A DNA stretch of 64,000 nt, taken from positions 124,001 to 188,000 of the forward strand of contig QFPW01000005.1 in the NCBI GenBank assembly GCA_003241785.1, given 5' to 3'. Origin of the DNA: Rhodovulum sulfidophilum. Its GTDB lineage: Bacteria > Pseudomonadota > Alphaproteobacteria > Rhodobacterales > Rhodobacteraceae. Position numbers and translations under genes: made by a program. The notes below the pieces were generated by a model. That model was not told the origin of the DNA. It did not search any database and worked only from the letters and a program-made list of their open reading frames with translations. This document shows, piece after piece, positions 1 through 7,862 of the stretch. Position 1 is the stretch's first letter; every line of letters starts with the position of its first letter.

Positions 1-212
1 CCCGCCAGCAGGGGCAGGCCGAGCGCCACCAGCAGGATGAAGAGCCCGGCCGCCGCCGCGCCGCGCCGCGCTCCGAGCACGGCTCCCGCCAGCATCACGC
101 CCAGCGTCTGGGCGGTGATCGGCACCCCGAATCCCAGCGTGATCTGGGGCACGAGGCCAAGGGCCGCGATCATGGCCGCGAAAAGGGAAACACGGGCGAT
201 ATTGCGCTCCAA
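1..212 (-). CDS. bioY: BioY, biotin ECF transporter S component (partial, C-terminus outside window)
   Basis: This is the membrane-embedded substrate-binding (S) component for biotin uptake. About 70 residues are visible, beginning with a TTG codon at 212-210 that gives MERNIARVSLF. The segment then shows the BioY signature GVPITAQTLGVMLAGAVLGA followed by a hydrophobic helix ending LVALGLPLLAG. The gene runs off the left edge, so the rest cannot be judged. It follows bioN by 4 bases on the same strand, giving the order bioM-bioN-bioY. The TTG start is chosen because BioY proteins of this group begin close to this point; the next in-frame ATG is 13 codons downstream and would cut into the first helix. 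The family call is secure and the start is less so. Confidence 0.85.
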   Translation of the reverse strand, partial: MERNIARVSLFAAMIAALGLVPQITLGFGVPITAQTLGVMLAGAVLGARRGAAAAGLFILLVALGLPLLA

Positions 213-216
213 GGCC

Positions 217-852
217 TTACTCCTGTTCAGTGAATCGGGGTTTCTCGTCGGATTTCAATGCCCCGCCCCGCGCGCGCAACGCCTCGCCGACGTGATCGGC
301 GTCGTCGAGCGCCCGCAGGGCCAGCGGCAGGATGAGACGCCAGCCGGGGCGGCGCAAGGACCTTGCCCGCCAGGACACCACCAAGGTCTCGGCGCGGCTG
401 ACCAGCACCGGCGTGAAGCGCACGACGAGCGGGATCGCCGTCTCGAGCAGATGCGTCGGCAGGCCCAGCCGGCGGAACGGCGTCAGGAGCCAGCGCAGCA
501 CGTCGGTCATCTCCTCGAGCCGCGTGGTCATCGTGACGAGGTTGGCGAGCGCCACCACCAGCACCATGCGCAGTGAGATCGACACACCGGTCCAGGGATC
601 GCCGGTGATCGCGTGCCAGAGCAGCATGACGGCGACGAAGGGCCAGAGCAGCCTGAGGCCGCGCAGGCCGGATTTCAGGAACTCCGGCCCGGGCGCCGCG
701 TAGCAGGCGAGCGTGGCGCCGAGCAGGGCGGCGTAGACCAGCGGCCGGTCGATGAGCAAAAGGCCGGTGGTCGCGACGCAGAGCAGCGCGAGCTTCAGCC
801 CGGCCGGCCAGCCATGGGCGCGGGTCCTAACGGGGGAGGTCAGAAAGATCAT
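217..852 (-). CDS. bioN: BioN, energy-coupling factor transmembrane (T) component
   Basis: This CbiQ-family T component couples ATP hydrolysis by BioM to transport through BioY in the inner membrane. The 211-residue protein has hydrophobic segments around residues 18-55, 67-83 and 95-108. It carries the two short Ala-Arg-X coupling motifs typical of T components, ARS at 163-165 and ARG at 194-196, which sit in the cytoplasmic helices that contact the ATPase. It starts with ATG inside the 3' end of bioM (26-base overlap) and ends 4 bases before bioY, so translation is probably coupled. Position between a CbiO-like ATPase and BioY makes a biotin role much more likely than cobalt or nickel. Confidence 0.88.
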   Translation of the reverse strand: MIFLTSPVRTRAHGWPAGLKLALLCVATTGLLLIDRPLVYAALLGATLACYAAPGPEFLKSGLRGLRLLWPFVAVMLLWHAITGDPWTGVSISLRMVLVVALANLVTMTTRLEEMTDVLRWLLTPFRRLGLPTHLLETAIPLVVRFTPVLVSRAETLVVSWRARSLRRPGWRLILPLALRALDDADHVGEALRARGGALKSDEKPRFTEQE

Positions 853-1561
853 CGAGATCCCCCGCCCGCGTCATCTCGGCGGTGAAGGCCGGCAGCACCT
901 CGTCGGGCCGGCCCTCGGCGACGATGCGCCCGCGGTCGAGCCAGTAGATCCGGTCGTAGCCGCCGAGGTCGGCCGGATCATGCGAGATATGCAGGAGCGC
1001 CGCCTCGCCCCGGTCGAGATGGCGCGCGAGCTGGCGCCGGGTCGGAATGTCGAGCCCGGCGAAGGGTTCGTCGAGAATGAGCAGCGCGGGACGCATCGCC
1101 TGCACCGACATCACGCAGAGGAGATGCTTCTGCCCCTGCGACAGGCTCGAGACCGGCGCGTCGCGCCAATGCGCCTTGTCGTAGGCGCCGAGGATCCGCG
1201 CGACCTCGGCCTCGGCCTCGGCCTTGCCGGCGCCGAGCTGGCGCAGGCCGAAGGCGATCTCCTCGCCGACATAGGGGAACAGGATCTGGTGTTCGGGATT
1301 CTGGAACAGGATGCCGACGGTGCGCAGCGCCGCCGCGCGGTCGCGGAACACGTCGACGCCCCGGACGCGGATCCGCCCGGCGCTCGGCTCGAGCAGCCCG
1401 GCGACCAGCCGGGCCAGCGTGCTCTTGCCCGAGCCGTTGCGCCCGATCACGCCGATCCGGCGCGCCTCCGAGCTCAGGGTGACGCCCGAGAGGACCGGCT
1501 GGCCGTTGATCGCATAGTCGAGCCCGTCCACCTGGACGGTGATATCGGACGTATGAGAGAT
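827..1561 (-). CDS. bioM: BioM, biotin transporter ATPase; probable AUC start
   Basis: This is the ABC-type ATPase of the biotin ECF transporter. From the proposed start the protein has about 244 residues. It shows Walker A GRNGSGKST near residues 40-48, a Q-loop (FQNPEHQ), the signature LSQGQ, and Walker B LLILDEPF. The start is unusual: a perfect AGGAGG (1574-1569) lies 7 bases before an ATC codon (1561-1559), and no ATG, GTG or TTG lies in frame between a far-upstream GTG at 1636 (no Shine-Dalgarno) and a GTG at 1531. Family members start at about the ATC position. The alternative call is 827-1636 with an unconserved 25-residue extension. It heads the bioM-bioN-bioY operon. Confidence 0.85.
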   Translation of the reverse strand: MSHTSDITVQVDGLDYAINGQPVLSGVTLSSEARRIGVIGRNGSGKSTLARLVAGLLEPSAGRIRVRGVDVFRDRAAALRTVGILFQNPEHQILFPYVGEEIAFGLRQLGAGKAEAEAEVARILGAYDKAHWRDAPVSSLSQGQKHLLCVMSVQAMRPALLILDEPFAGLDIPTRRQLARHLDRGEAALLHISHDPADLGGYDRIYWLDRGRIVAEGRPDEVLPAFTAEMTRAGDLDDLSDLPR

Positions 1562-1568
1562 CGGCCTG

Positions 1569-1574
1569 CCTCCT
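1569..1574 (-). promoter_or_regulatory. Perfect Shine-Dalgarno (AGGAGG) pointing at an ATC codon of bioM
   Basis: On the minus strand AGGAGG is followed by 7 bases and then ATC-TCT-CAT in the bioM frame. Seven bases is ideal spacing, whereas the next in-frame GTG is 37 bases away. This site decides the start chosen for bioM. Confidence 0.6.
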
Positions 1575-1709
1575 GAAGCGTCCCGGATTCTCCGGAGGCT
1601 CCTATCTGTGCGAAGGAGCCGCGGTGAGCAAGACACCGCCGCGCCGGGCGGGACGGGTTCGCCGGGTCGGGGACCGCGATCAGGCGCGCCGGCGCGCCGC
1701 GGCGGTGGA

Positions 1710-2288
1710 TCAGGCGGCGCCGAGGGACTTGATGAACAGGATCCATTCGCTCGCGTCGACCTCCCAGTCGTCCTTGACGACCGGCCGGCGGGCGATCTCG
1801 CGATAGCCCTTCGCCGCGTAGAGGCGGAGCGCGTCGCGGTGGGTGTCCGCCGCGATCAGGCTGACGCGGTCGTGACCGGCGGCGCGCGCGATCGCCTCGG
1901 CCCGCGCGAGCAACGCTCGGCCCAGCCCCCGGCCGCGGAAGGCCTCGTCGGTGGCCAGCACGTTGAGGTACCACGACCCCGGCGCCAGCGCCTCCAGCTC
2001 CAGCAACGGCACGAAGATCGGCGGCGTGTCCGGGTCGATCGGCCCGGGGTCCTCGGCGGCGTAGCCGAGCAGGCAGGCGGCGACCGCGCCGTCGACCTCG
2101 GCAAGCCAGGCGTTGCGATAGGAGAAACTGCCGGTCTCGCGCGCTGCGCGCTCCCGTCCCAGCGCCCAGGGGTCACCGTCGGGGCCGACCGCCCCGCGCC
2201 AGAAATGGAGCGGCAGGTCGTCCGCCGCCATGTTGATGAAGCGCACCAGGTGCGGGGCGTCCGCCGCCCTTGCCTCGCGGATCTCCAT
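1710..2288 (-). CDS. GNAT family N-acetyltransferase
   Basis: This 192-residue protein is a stand-alone GCN5-related acetyltransferase. The acetyl-CoA-binding motif A is clear: YLNVLATDEAFRGRGLGRAL around residues 107-126, with the R/Q-x-x-G-x-G/A core as RGRGLG, followed by a helix and the later VSLIAADTHRDALRLYAAKG segment (the motif-B region typical of the fold). The start at ATG 2288 is preferred over longer options because MEIREARAAD matches the usual first strand of GNAT domains and a purine-rich GACGAGAG precedes it. It lies upstream of bioM on the same strand but with a gap of about 150 bases. The substrate cannot be inferred. Confidence 0.85.
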   Translation of the reverse strand: MEIREARAADAPHLVRFINMAADDLPLHFWRGAVGPDGDPWALGRERAARETGSFSYRNAWLAEVDGAVAACLLGYAAEDPGPIDPDTPPIFVPLLELEALAPGSWYLNVLATDEAFRGRGLGRALLARAEAIARAAGHDRVSLIAADTHRDALRLYAAKGYREIARRPVVKDDWEVDASEWILFIKSLGAA

Positions 2289-2463
2289 GCTCTCGTCCCG
2301 TCCCCCGCCAGCGCCCTTCGCGCGGTTCACTTCTTCGACGATCCGGCGCCGGCCCGCCATCCCCTTCGGTCGCGGCGCGTCCGCTCCGATGGTCCAGCTT
2401 GCGCGCGGCGCGGGGGCTGCCTACCAGAAACCGTGACCCACGCGGCGCCGCACGAGGACAGAC

Positions 2464-2817
2464 ATGAGCGACACGATCTTCCGCTTTCCCGAACCGGGCC
2501 CGGAGCCCATCACCGCCGATCTGGACGGCTGGACCAAGATCGAGGGCGATCCGACCATGCGCTACTGGGTGCAGCACAGCTCGCTCGACGGGAGCATGAT
2601 CTCCGGGACCTGGGAGGCCACGACCGGCACCTGGCACGCGCGCTACCAGTTCTACGAATTCGTCCACCTGATCGAGGGGCGGATCACCATCACGCCCGAC
2701 GGCGGCGACCCGGTCACGCTGACGCCCGGCGACGCCTTCGTGGTCGAGCCGACGTTCAAGGGCACCTGGACCATAGAGGAGCCGGCGCGCAAGCATTTCG
2801 CCATCAAGCTGAAGTAG
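2464..2817 (+). CDS. Cupin protein of the DUF861 (EutQ/ureidoglycine-aminohydrolase-like) type
   Basis: This small single-domain cupin has 117 residues. The N-terminal half carries the DUF861 pattern, YWVQHSSLDGSMISGTWEATTGTWHARY, and the second cupin motif follows as FVHLIEGRITITPDGGDPVTLTPGDAFVV. The fold often binds a metal, but the usual first-motif histidine pair is not present in full, so catalytic activity is uncertain. It ends 34 bases before a co-directional amidohydrolase, suggesting a two-gene unit. DUF861 cupins often sit beside amidohydrolases, aminotransferases and amine oxidases in nitrogen-compound catabolism. That association supports a catabolic accessory role but does not prove one. 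Confidence 0.8.
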   Translation: MSDTIFRFPEPGPEPITADLDGWTKIEGDPTMRYWVQHSSLDGSMISGTWEATTGTWHARYQFYEFVHLIEGRITITPDGGDPVTLTPGDAFVVEPTFKGTWTIEEPARKHFAIKLK

Positions 2818-2851
2818 GCCGCGCCCCGCGAAGGCCCGGGATACGCCCCAG

Positions 2852-4519
2852 ATGAACCCCGCCGACCTGATCGTGACCAATGCCCGGGTCCTGACCATGG
2901 ACCCCGACCGGCCCCGCGCCGAGGCCGTGGCCCTCGCCGGCGCGCGCATCCTCGCGGTGGGTGGCGCCGGGGAGATCGCGGCGCTGGCCGGGCAGGGGAC
3001 GAAGGTGATCGACGCGGGCGGGCGGACGCTCTTGCCCGGCTTCTTCGAAGGGCACGCGCATCTCGGTCTCGGCGGCGCCGATCTGACGCATCTCCACGTC
3101 GGCCATCTGCACGGCGCCGAGGCGGTCGGCGCCGCCTTCCGCGCCTTCGCCGCCGCGAACCCGGACGCGCCGCTCCTGATGGCGCAGGAGGCGCATTACG
3201 GTATCCTCGGCAGGCCCGCGACGCGCCACGACCTCGACGCGATCATCGCCGACCGCCCCATCGCGATGATGTCGCCCGACCTGCACACGGTCTGGGCCAA
3301 CACCGCCGCGCTCCAAGCCGCCGGGCTGCTCGACGGCGCCGAGACGCCGCCGGGCCACGTGGTCGTCATGGGCGGGGACGGCCGGGCCACCGGCGAGCTG
3401 CGCGAGTTCGAGGCCTTCGGCCCGGTGATCGCCCACGCGGGCGAAGGGCGGCTCAACCTCGGCATCGCCACGGGCGAGGAGCCTGATCCGTGGCCGAGCG
3501 CGGCGGCCCGCGCCGCCGACAAGGCGCTGTTGCTCAAGGGGATGGAGCACTGCGCCGCCAGGGGCGTGACCAGCCTCGTCAACATGGACGGCAACCGCTA
3601 CACGCTGGAGCTGCTCGCCGAGATGCGGGCCGAGGGGAGCCTGATCCTGCGGGTGAAGGTACCGTTCCATTTCAAGCCGCATATGGAGCTCGGCGCGCTC
3701 GATCGCGCCTCGGCGATGGCGGCGGACTATGACGACGACTGGCTGAGCTCCGGCTTCGTCAAGATGTTCATGGACGGGGTGATCGACAGCGGCACCGCCT
3801 ACATGCTCCGCGATTATCCCGACCAGCCCGGCCACCGCTCGGAGCCGCTGTTCCCGCCCGACCGCTTCGCCGCGATCGCCACCGAGATCGATAGGCGCGG
3901 CCTGCAGATCGCCGTCCATGCCATCGGCGACGGCGCGGTGCGCGCCGTGATCGACGGCTATCAGGCCGCACGCGCCGTCAATGGTCCCCGCGACGGCCGC
4001 CACCGCATCGAGCATATCGAGCTGATCGACCCGGCCGACGTCCCCCGGCTGGGGGCGCTCGGCATCACCGCGAGCCTGCAACCGCCGCACGCCCCGGGCG
4101 CGATGGATTTCCCGCCCGAGCCGACGCTGTCGCGCATCGGCGCGGCGCGCTGGCCGGACGCCTACCGGTGGCGGGGCCTCGCGGACGCCGGCGCCGCCAT
4201 CGCCTTCTCCAGCGACTGGCCGGTGGCCGATGTCTCGGTGCTGCGCGGGATCGCCGCGGCGCTGACCCGCGCGCCCTACGCCGGTGCCCGCGACGAGCGG
4301 CTGTCGCTGATGGAGACGCTGCGCGCCTATACGGCCGGCGGCGCATGGGCGGCGCACCGCGATCACGTGACGGGAACCCTGCGCCCGGGGCTCGCCGCCG
4401 ACCTCGTGCTGCTCGGCGGCGACATCGAGGCGACGGACCCGTCCGAAATCCCCGATCTCGGCGTGAGCCTGACGATCTGCGGCGGCCGCGTCGTCCATGA
4501 TGCCGGACTATCCGGCTGA
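2852..4519 (+). CDS. Amidohydrolase family 3 (YtcJ-like) metal-dependent hydrolase
   Basis: This 555-residue protein is a metal-dependent amidohydrolase of the YtcJ group, which acts on C-N bonds such as N-acyl or cyclic amide groups. The N-terminal beta-sandwich begins DLIVTNARVLTMD and leads to the first metal motif HAHLGLGG at about residues 68-75. Further barrel motifs are HAIGDGAV, HRIEHIELIDP and, for the catalytic aspartate, FSSDWPV. The C-terminus rebuilds the sandwich domain (GTLRPGLAADLVLLGGD). It is translated just downstream of the DUF861 cupin. There is no signal peptide, so it is cytoplasmic. A second YtcJ-type gene lies at 42458-44308, but the two are clearly different subfamilies. 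The substrate is unknown. Confidence 0.87.
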   Translation: MNPADLIVTNARVLTMDPDRPRAEAVALAGARILAVGGAGEIAALAGQGTKVIDAGGRTLLPGFFEGHAHLGLGGADLTHLHVGHLHGAEAVGAAFRAFAAANPDAPLLMAQEAHYGILGRPATRHDLDAIIADRPIAMMSPDLHTVWANTAALQAAGLLDGAETPPGHVVVMGGDGRATGELREFEAFGPVIAHAGEGRLNLGIATGEEPDPWPSAAARAADKALLLKGMEHCAARGVTSLVNMDGNRYTLELLAEMRAEGSLILRVKVPFHFKPHMELGALDRASAMAADYDDDWLSSGFVKMFMDGVIDSGTAYMLRDYPDQPGHRSEPLFPPDRFAAIATEIDRRGLQIAVHAIGDGAVRAVIDGYQAARAVNGPRDGRHRIEHIELIDPADVPRLGALGITASLQPPHAPGAMDFPPEPTLSRIGAARWPDAYRWRGLADAGAAIAFSSDWPVADVSVLRGIAAALTRAPYAGARDERLSLMETLRAYTAGGAWAAHRDHVTGTLRPGLAADLVLLGGDIEATDPSEIPDLGVSLTICGGRVVHDAGLSG

Positions 4520-4612
4520 GGCCACGCGGGGAGCCGGGCCGGGGAAGGATCGACCGCCGAGACGAACCGCCGCCTCGGTCGCGGTCGCGTCCGGAGACCG
4601 AGCCGCCGGTCG

Positions 4613-4918
4613 CTAAACCTTGAGCCCGGCGGATTTCCGGAGCGCCGCGTTCATGCGCGACTGCCAGCCGGGCCCGCTCGCCTTGAACGACGCCACGACC
4701 TCGGCGTCCAGCCTGATCGAGACCGCGACCTTGGGGTTGGCCGATCGCGGCCGTCCGCCGAGGTCGCGGCGCATCGTCTCCGCGAGCGCGGGGAAGGCCT
4801 CGGCGAACGGACGCGCGGCGGCGAGCTCGGCCTCGGTCGCTTCCGGCGCGTCGGGATCGCTGGCGATCCGTCGCTGGATATCAGCCTCGTCGAGGGGTTC
4901 GGACTTGCGACGGCTCAT
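4613..4918 (-). CDS. brnA: BrnA-family antitoxin
   Basis: This 101-residue protein matches the BrnA antitoxin family. It has an acidic N-terminal region (EPLDEADIQRRIASDPDAPE) that would wrap the toxin, and a C-terminal ribbon-helix-helix-like segment, VSIRLDAEVVASFKASGPGW, for DNA binding and autoregulation. Its ATG (4918-4916) overlaps the TGA stop of the upstream brnT by 4 bases, the standard coupled arrangement. An in-frame extension upstream would run through brnT in another frame and is rejected. It should neutralise BrnT and repress the shared promoter as a complex. Confidence 0.85.
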   Translation of the reverse strand: MSRRKSEPLDEADIQRRIASDPDAPEATEAELAAARPFAEAFPALAETMRRDLGGRPRSANPKVAVSIRLDAEVVASFKASGPGWQSRMNAALRKSAGLKV

Positions 4919-5166
4919 TCGATCAGCCTCCTTTCCCTCTGGCTCGCGGATCGCATCGAGATCACCGAGAGCGCCTCGCGGCCGAGCAGCGCGAACACGA
5001 CGGCGATGGTCCCGTCCGCGAGCCTTCCGATCGCCATATACCGCCCGCACTTGGCCGGCACCACGAGCGAGCCGAGAAAGAACGCCTCCGTGAGATCCGC
5101 GAAATCCAGTCCATGCTTGGCGAGATTGGCCAGACGCTTCGGAGGATCCCATACGATCGCGGGCAT
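4915..5166 (-). CDS. brnT: BrnT-family ribonuclease toxin
   Basis: This 83-residue protein fits the BrnT toxin family, RelE-fold ribonucleases that arrest translation. The start WDPPKRLANLAKHGLDFADL is the family hallmark, and the C-terminal ISMRSASQRERRLIE carries the conserved Arg/Ser residues of the active site. The start is set at ATG 5166; the longer frame from 5256 adds 30 unconserved residues that cross the promoter. It precedes brnA with a 4-base ATGA overlap. Toxin-first order is normal for BrnTA, unlike most type II pairs. The pair lies between the amidohydrolase and the MarR-efflux operon, with no sign of a mobile element. Confidence 0.87.
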   Translation of the reverse strand: MPAIVWDPPKRLANLAKHGLDFADLTEAFFLGSLVVPAKCGRYMAIGRLADGTIAVVFALLGREALSVISMRSASQRERRLIE

Positions 5167-5190
5167 GGTTTTTGTATATACTGAAACGGG
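5167..5190 (-). promoter_or_regulatory. Candidate brnTA promoter/operator containing GTATATAC palindrome
   Basis: Just before the brnT ATG the minus strand reads CAGTATATACAAAAACC. The 8-base palindrome GTATATAC (5173-5180) is strikingly AT-rich for this 70% GC region and could be the -10 element and the BrnA-BrnT operator at once. Autorepression by the antitoxin complex is known for the family; the site itself is inferred. Confidence 0.45.
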
Positions 5191-5310
5191 CGATCGATCA
5201 AGCGCCGGATCCGATGCGCCCTGGCCACGCGCCCGGGTGGTCCCGGCGATCCGCAAGCCGATCGCCCCAGGGGACCGGCCGCTCCGGCGGGCGCGACGGG
5301 TAATTGCAAA

Positions 5311-5336
5311 TCATTTAATGATATGTCATTTAATGA
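5311..5336 (+). promoter_or_regulatory. Tandem MarR operator: two TCATTTAATGA palindromes
   Basis: Two identical 11-base palindromes, TCATT-T-AATGA, occupy 5311-5321 and 5326-5336, with centres 15 bases apart. The first extends to ATCATT-T-AATGAT. The second covers the MarR start codon (ATG 5333-5335). Such paired symmetric sites beside a marR gene are the normal target of the encoded repressor, so autoregulation of the whole operon is likely. Confidence 0.7.
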
Positions 5337-5800
5337 GCATGCACGACTCAGATCAAAAGCGCAATTCCCGGGTCGGCCCGCTCCTGATCGCCGCGGCTCA
5401 GTCCTGGCGCCGGGCGCTGGCGCAGGCGCTGGCCTGCGAGGGCTTGTCGGATGCCACCGCCCTGCCGCTGTTCGCGCTGCGAGGGGCGGGCGACGGATTG
5501 CGGCAGAACGAGCTCGCGGAGAAGCTTGGCCTGGAAGGCACCTCGGTCGTTCGGACCTTGGACAGCCTCGAGCGGGACGGATATGTCCGTCGCCAGGAGG
5601 ACGCGCGCGATCGCCGGGCCAAGCGCGTGTTCCTGACCGTCGAGGGCCAGGCGCTCGCGGCGCGGATCGAGGACATCCTCGCGACCCTGCGCGCCGACCT
5701 CCTGGGCGCGATCGACGCGCGCGACATCGAGACGACCGAGCGGGTGCTGGGCTCGATCGGCGAGGCGCTGACCGCGCGCCTCTCGAAGCGGAAGCCCTGA
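5333..5800 (+). CDS. MarR family transcriptional regulator of an efflux operon
   Basis: This 155-residue winged-helix regulator is probably a ligand-responsive repressor. The recognition region NELAEKLGLEGTSVVRTLDSLERDGYVRR and the wing EDARDRRAKRVFLT are typical MarR. It begins at ATG 5333 (or ATG 5339, two codons later). An upstream in-frame ATG at 5318 exists, and no Shine-Dalgarno is visible at any of them, so a very short or leaderless message is possible. The operator palindromes overlap the start. The next gene starts 2 bases after its stop, so regulator and exporter share a transcript. Aromatic carboxylic acids are the likely ligands, by analogy with AaeR/EmrR-type systems. Confidence 0.88.
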   Translation: MSMHDSDQKRNSRVGPLLIAAAQSWRRALAQALACEGLSDATALPLFALRGAGDGLRQNELAEKLGLEGTSVVRTLDSLERDGYVRRQEDARDRRAKRVFLTVEGQALAARIEDILATLRADLLGAIDARDIETTERVLGSIGEALTARLSKRKP

Positions 5801-5801
5801 G

Positions 5802-7862
5802 ATGCCGCCCAGACCCCTGTTCACATTCGCCAACGTCGTCTTCTCGCTCAAGACCTTCACGGCGGCGATGCTCGCCTACTGGATCGCGCTGCGTTTCGGG
5901 CTCGCCAAGCCGTTCTGGGCCGTGGGCACGGTCTATATCGTCGCCCATCCTCTTTCCGGCGCGATCACCTCGAAGGCGATCTACCGGCTGGCGGGGACCG
6001 TCATCGGCGGGGTCATGACCGTGGCCCTCGTTCCGAACCTCGTCAATTCGCCGCCGCTCCTGGCCGGCGCGATCGCGCTCTGGGTCGGCGTCTGCCTCTA
6101 CGTCAGCCTGCTCGACCGGACGCCGCGCAGCTATGTCTTCCTGCTCGCGGGCTATACCGTCCTGCTCGCCGGGCTGCCGCTCGTCAACACGCCCGAGCTG
6201 GTTTTCGACACCGCCGTCTCGCGCGTCGAGGAGATCGGGCTCGCGATCATCTGCGCGGCGCTGGTCAGCCGGATCGTTCTGCCGAACCACGCCGGCCCGG
6301 TCCTGCTCGGACGCGTCGACGCCTGGCTCGCCACGGTGGGGCGGCTCGCGGCCGAGACGTTGCGGGGCGGGCTCGACGGACCCAGGGCGACCGGGGAATG
6401 GCGGCGTCTCGCATCCGACGCGGTCGATATGCGCGCCTTCACCACCCATGTCTCCTACGATACCTCGCATCACCGGGAGCTGACGGCGCTGATGCGCGGA
6501 TTGCAGCGGCGCAAGGTCGACATGCTGCCGGTCCTGTCGAGCCTCGCGGACATGCATTCGGCGCTGCGGGTGCTCGACACGGCGCGCGCCGGGGTCGCGC
6601 TCGCGCTGTTCGACCAGGTCGCGGCCTGGATCGAGAGCCCGGCGGAGCGGTCCGGGGCGGCTGACCCGCGCGCGGCGGTCCGGTCCCTCGGCGCCGCCGC
6701 CGACGGGGATCAGAGCTGGGAGGGCCTCCTGGTCGCGAACGCGGCCGGACGTCTGCGGGAGCTGATCGACATATGGGAGGATTGCGCGCGTCTCAGGGCG
6801 GATATCGCGGCCGAGCGGATCTCGCGACGGTCCCGGCGCGTCATCTCCCAGACCGGCGGAGCGGAACAGCACGTGGACCATGGCATGGCGCTTCTCTCCG
6901 CCTTCGCCGCGGTCCTCTGCGTGACGCTCGCGACGGTGTTCTGGATCCGGACCGGATGGTCCGACGGGATGACGGTGGCCCAGATCTCGGGGGTCTTCTG
7001 CTGCCTGCTGGCCACGATGGACGATCCCGTGCCCGCGATGCGCAAGTTCCTGCCGCTGACCGCCTGGGCGGCCGTCGCGGCCTTCGTCTACAATTTCGCG
7101 CTCCTGCCATGGATCGACGGCTTCCCGGCGCTCGTCGCGGCGCTCGGCCTCTTTCTGATCCCGGCGGGCGTCTGCCTCGCGGTGCCATCGATGTTCCTCG
7201 TCGGCATGGGGCTCTGCGTGAACTTCCCGTTTCTGCTGATGCTGGACAGCCGGCTCCAGGCCGATTTCGTGACCTTCCTGGACGGGTCGATCGCCACGAT
7301 GCTGGCGCTCGTCTGGGCCATGGTCATCTGCGGCCTCGTCAAGTCGGTCGGGGCGGAAGCCAGCGGGCGCCGGCTGCTGCGGGCCGGCTGGCGGCAGGTT
7401 TCCGAGGTCGCGACGCTTTCCGGCCGCGACGCGCGCCGGATCCGCGCCCGCATGCTCGACACGCTCGGGCTCCTCGCGCCCCGGGTCGCGGCGGTGTCCC
7501 CCGATTCCGATCTCGCGGCGGGCGATCTCGTCAGAGACCTGCGCGTCGCGATCAACCTCGCCCGGCTGCGGGATGTCAGAGCCCGCCTTCCCGCCCGCTG
7601 GGACGCCCCGATCGGCGACCTGCTCGAAGAAACGGGGCGCTTCTACGGCGCCCTGGCCCGGGGGGAGCGCCCCGCCGCGGGCCCGCTTCTGGGCCGCGTC
7701 GACCTCTGCCTCGCGGGGCTCGCGGACGAACCGGCGAGCCAGACCCGTGACGACGCGCGCCGGACCCTCGCGGCCCTGCGCCTCTGCCTCGCCCCGGCGG
7801 GGGCCTCGCCCCTTCCCGCGCCGCCCTTGCCCGACGCAACGATACTGAGCACCGCCGCATGA
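5802..7862 (+). CDS. FUSC family inner-membrane efflux protein (AaeB-like)
   Basis: This 686-residue protein is a fusaric-acid-resistance/AaeB-type transporter subunit for export of aromatic acids. It has two blocks of membrane helices, around residues 15-165 (starting FANVVFSLKTFTAAMLAYWI and including PFWAVGTVYIVAHPLSG) and around 365-515 (FAAVLCVTLATVFWIRTGW and LGLFLIPAGVCLAVPSMFLV), separated by a cytoplasmic domain and followed by a soluble C-terminal tail. That is the full family layout. It overlaps the downstream DUF1656 gene by 4 bases (ATGA). With DUF1656 and HlyD it makes a complete inner-membrane and adaptor unit; the outer-membrane channel must be supplied from elsewhere. Confidence 0.9.
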   Translation: MPPRPLFTFANVVFSLKTFTAAMLAYWIALRFGLAKPFWAVGTVYIVAHPLSGAITSKAIYRLAGTVIGGVMTVALVPNLVNSPPLLAGAIALWVGVCLYVSLLDRTPRSYVFLLAGYTVLLAGLPLVNTPELVFDTAVSRVEEIGLAIICAALVSRIVLPNHAGPVLLGRVDAWLATVGRLAAETLRGGLDGPRATGEWRRLASDAVDMRAFTTHVSYDTSHHRELTALMRGLQRRKVDMLPVLSSLADMHSALRVLDTARAGVALALFDQVAAWIESPAERSGAADPRAAVRSLGAAADGDQSWEGLLVANAAGRLRELIDIWEDCARLRADIAAERISRRSRRVISQTGGAEQHVDHGMALLSAFAAVLCVTLATVFWIRTGWSDGMTVAQISGVFCCLLATMDDPVPAMRKFLPLTAWAAVAAFVYNFALLPWIDGFPALVAALGLFLIPAGVCLAVPSMFLVGMGLCVNFPFLLMLDSRLQADFVTFLDGSIATMLALVWAMVICGLVKSVGAEASGRRLLRAGWRQVSEVATLSGRDARRIRARMLDTLGLLAPRVAAVSPDSDLAAGDLVRDLRVAINLARLRDVRARLPARWDAPIGDLLEETGRFYGALARGERPAAGPLLGRVDLCLAGLADEPASQTRDDARRTLAALRLCLAPAGASPLPAPPLPDATILSTAA

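Noticed and set aside
1602..1611. CTATCTGTGC upstream of bioM as a BioR-type operator
   Set aside because: Only about 6 of 10 positions agree with TTATCTATAA and it is not symmetric; no BioR-like gene is in the window.
2804..4498. 564-codon minus-strand frame opposite the amidohydrolase
   Set aside because: Shadow with Arg/Gly/His-rich sequence and no domain.
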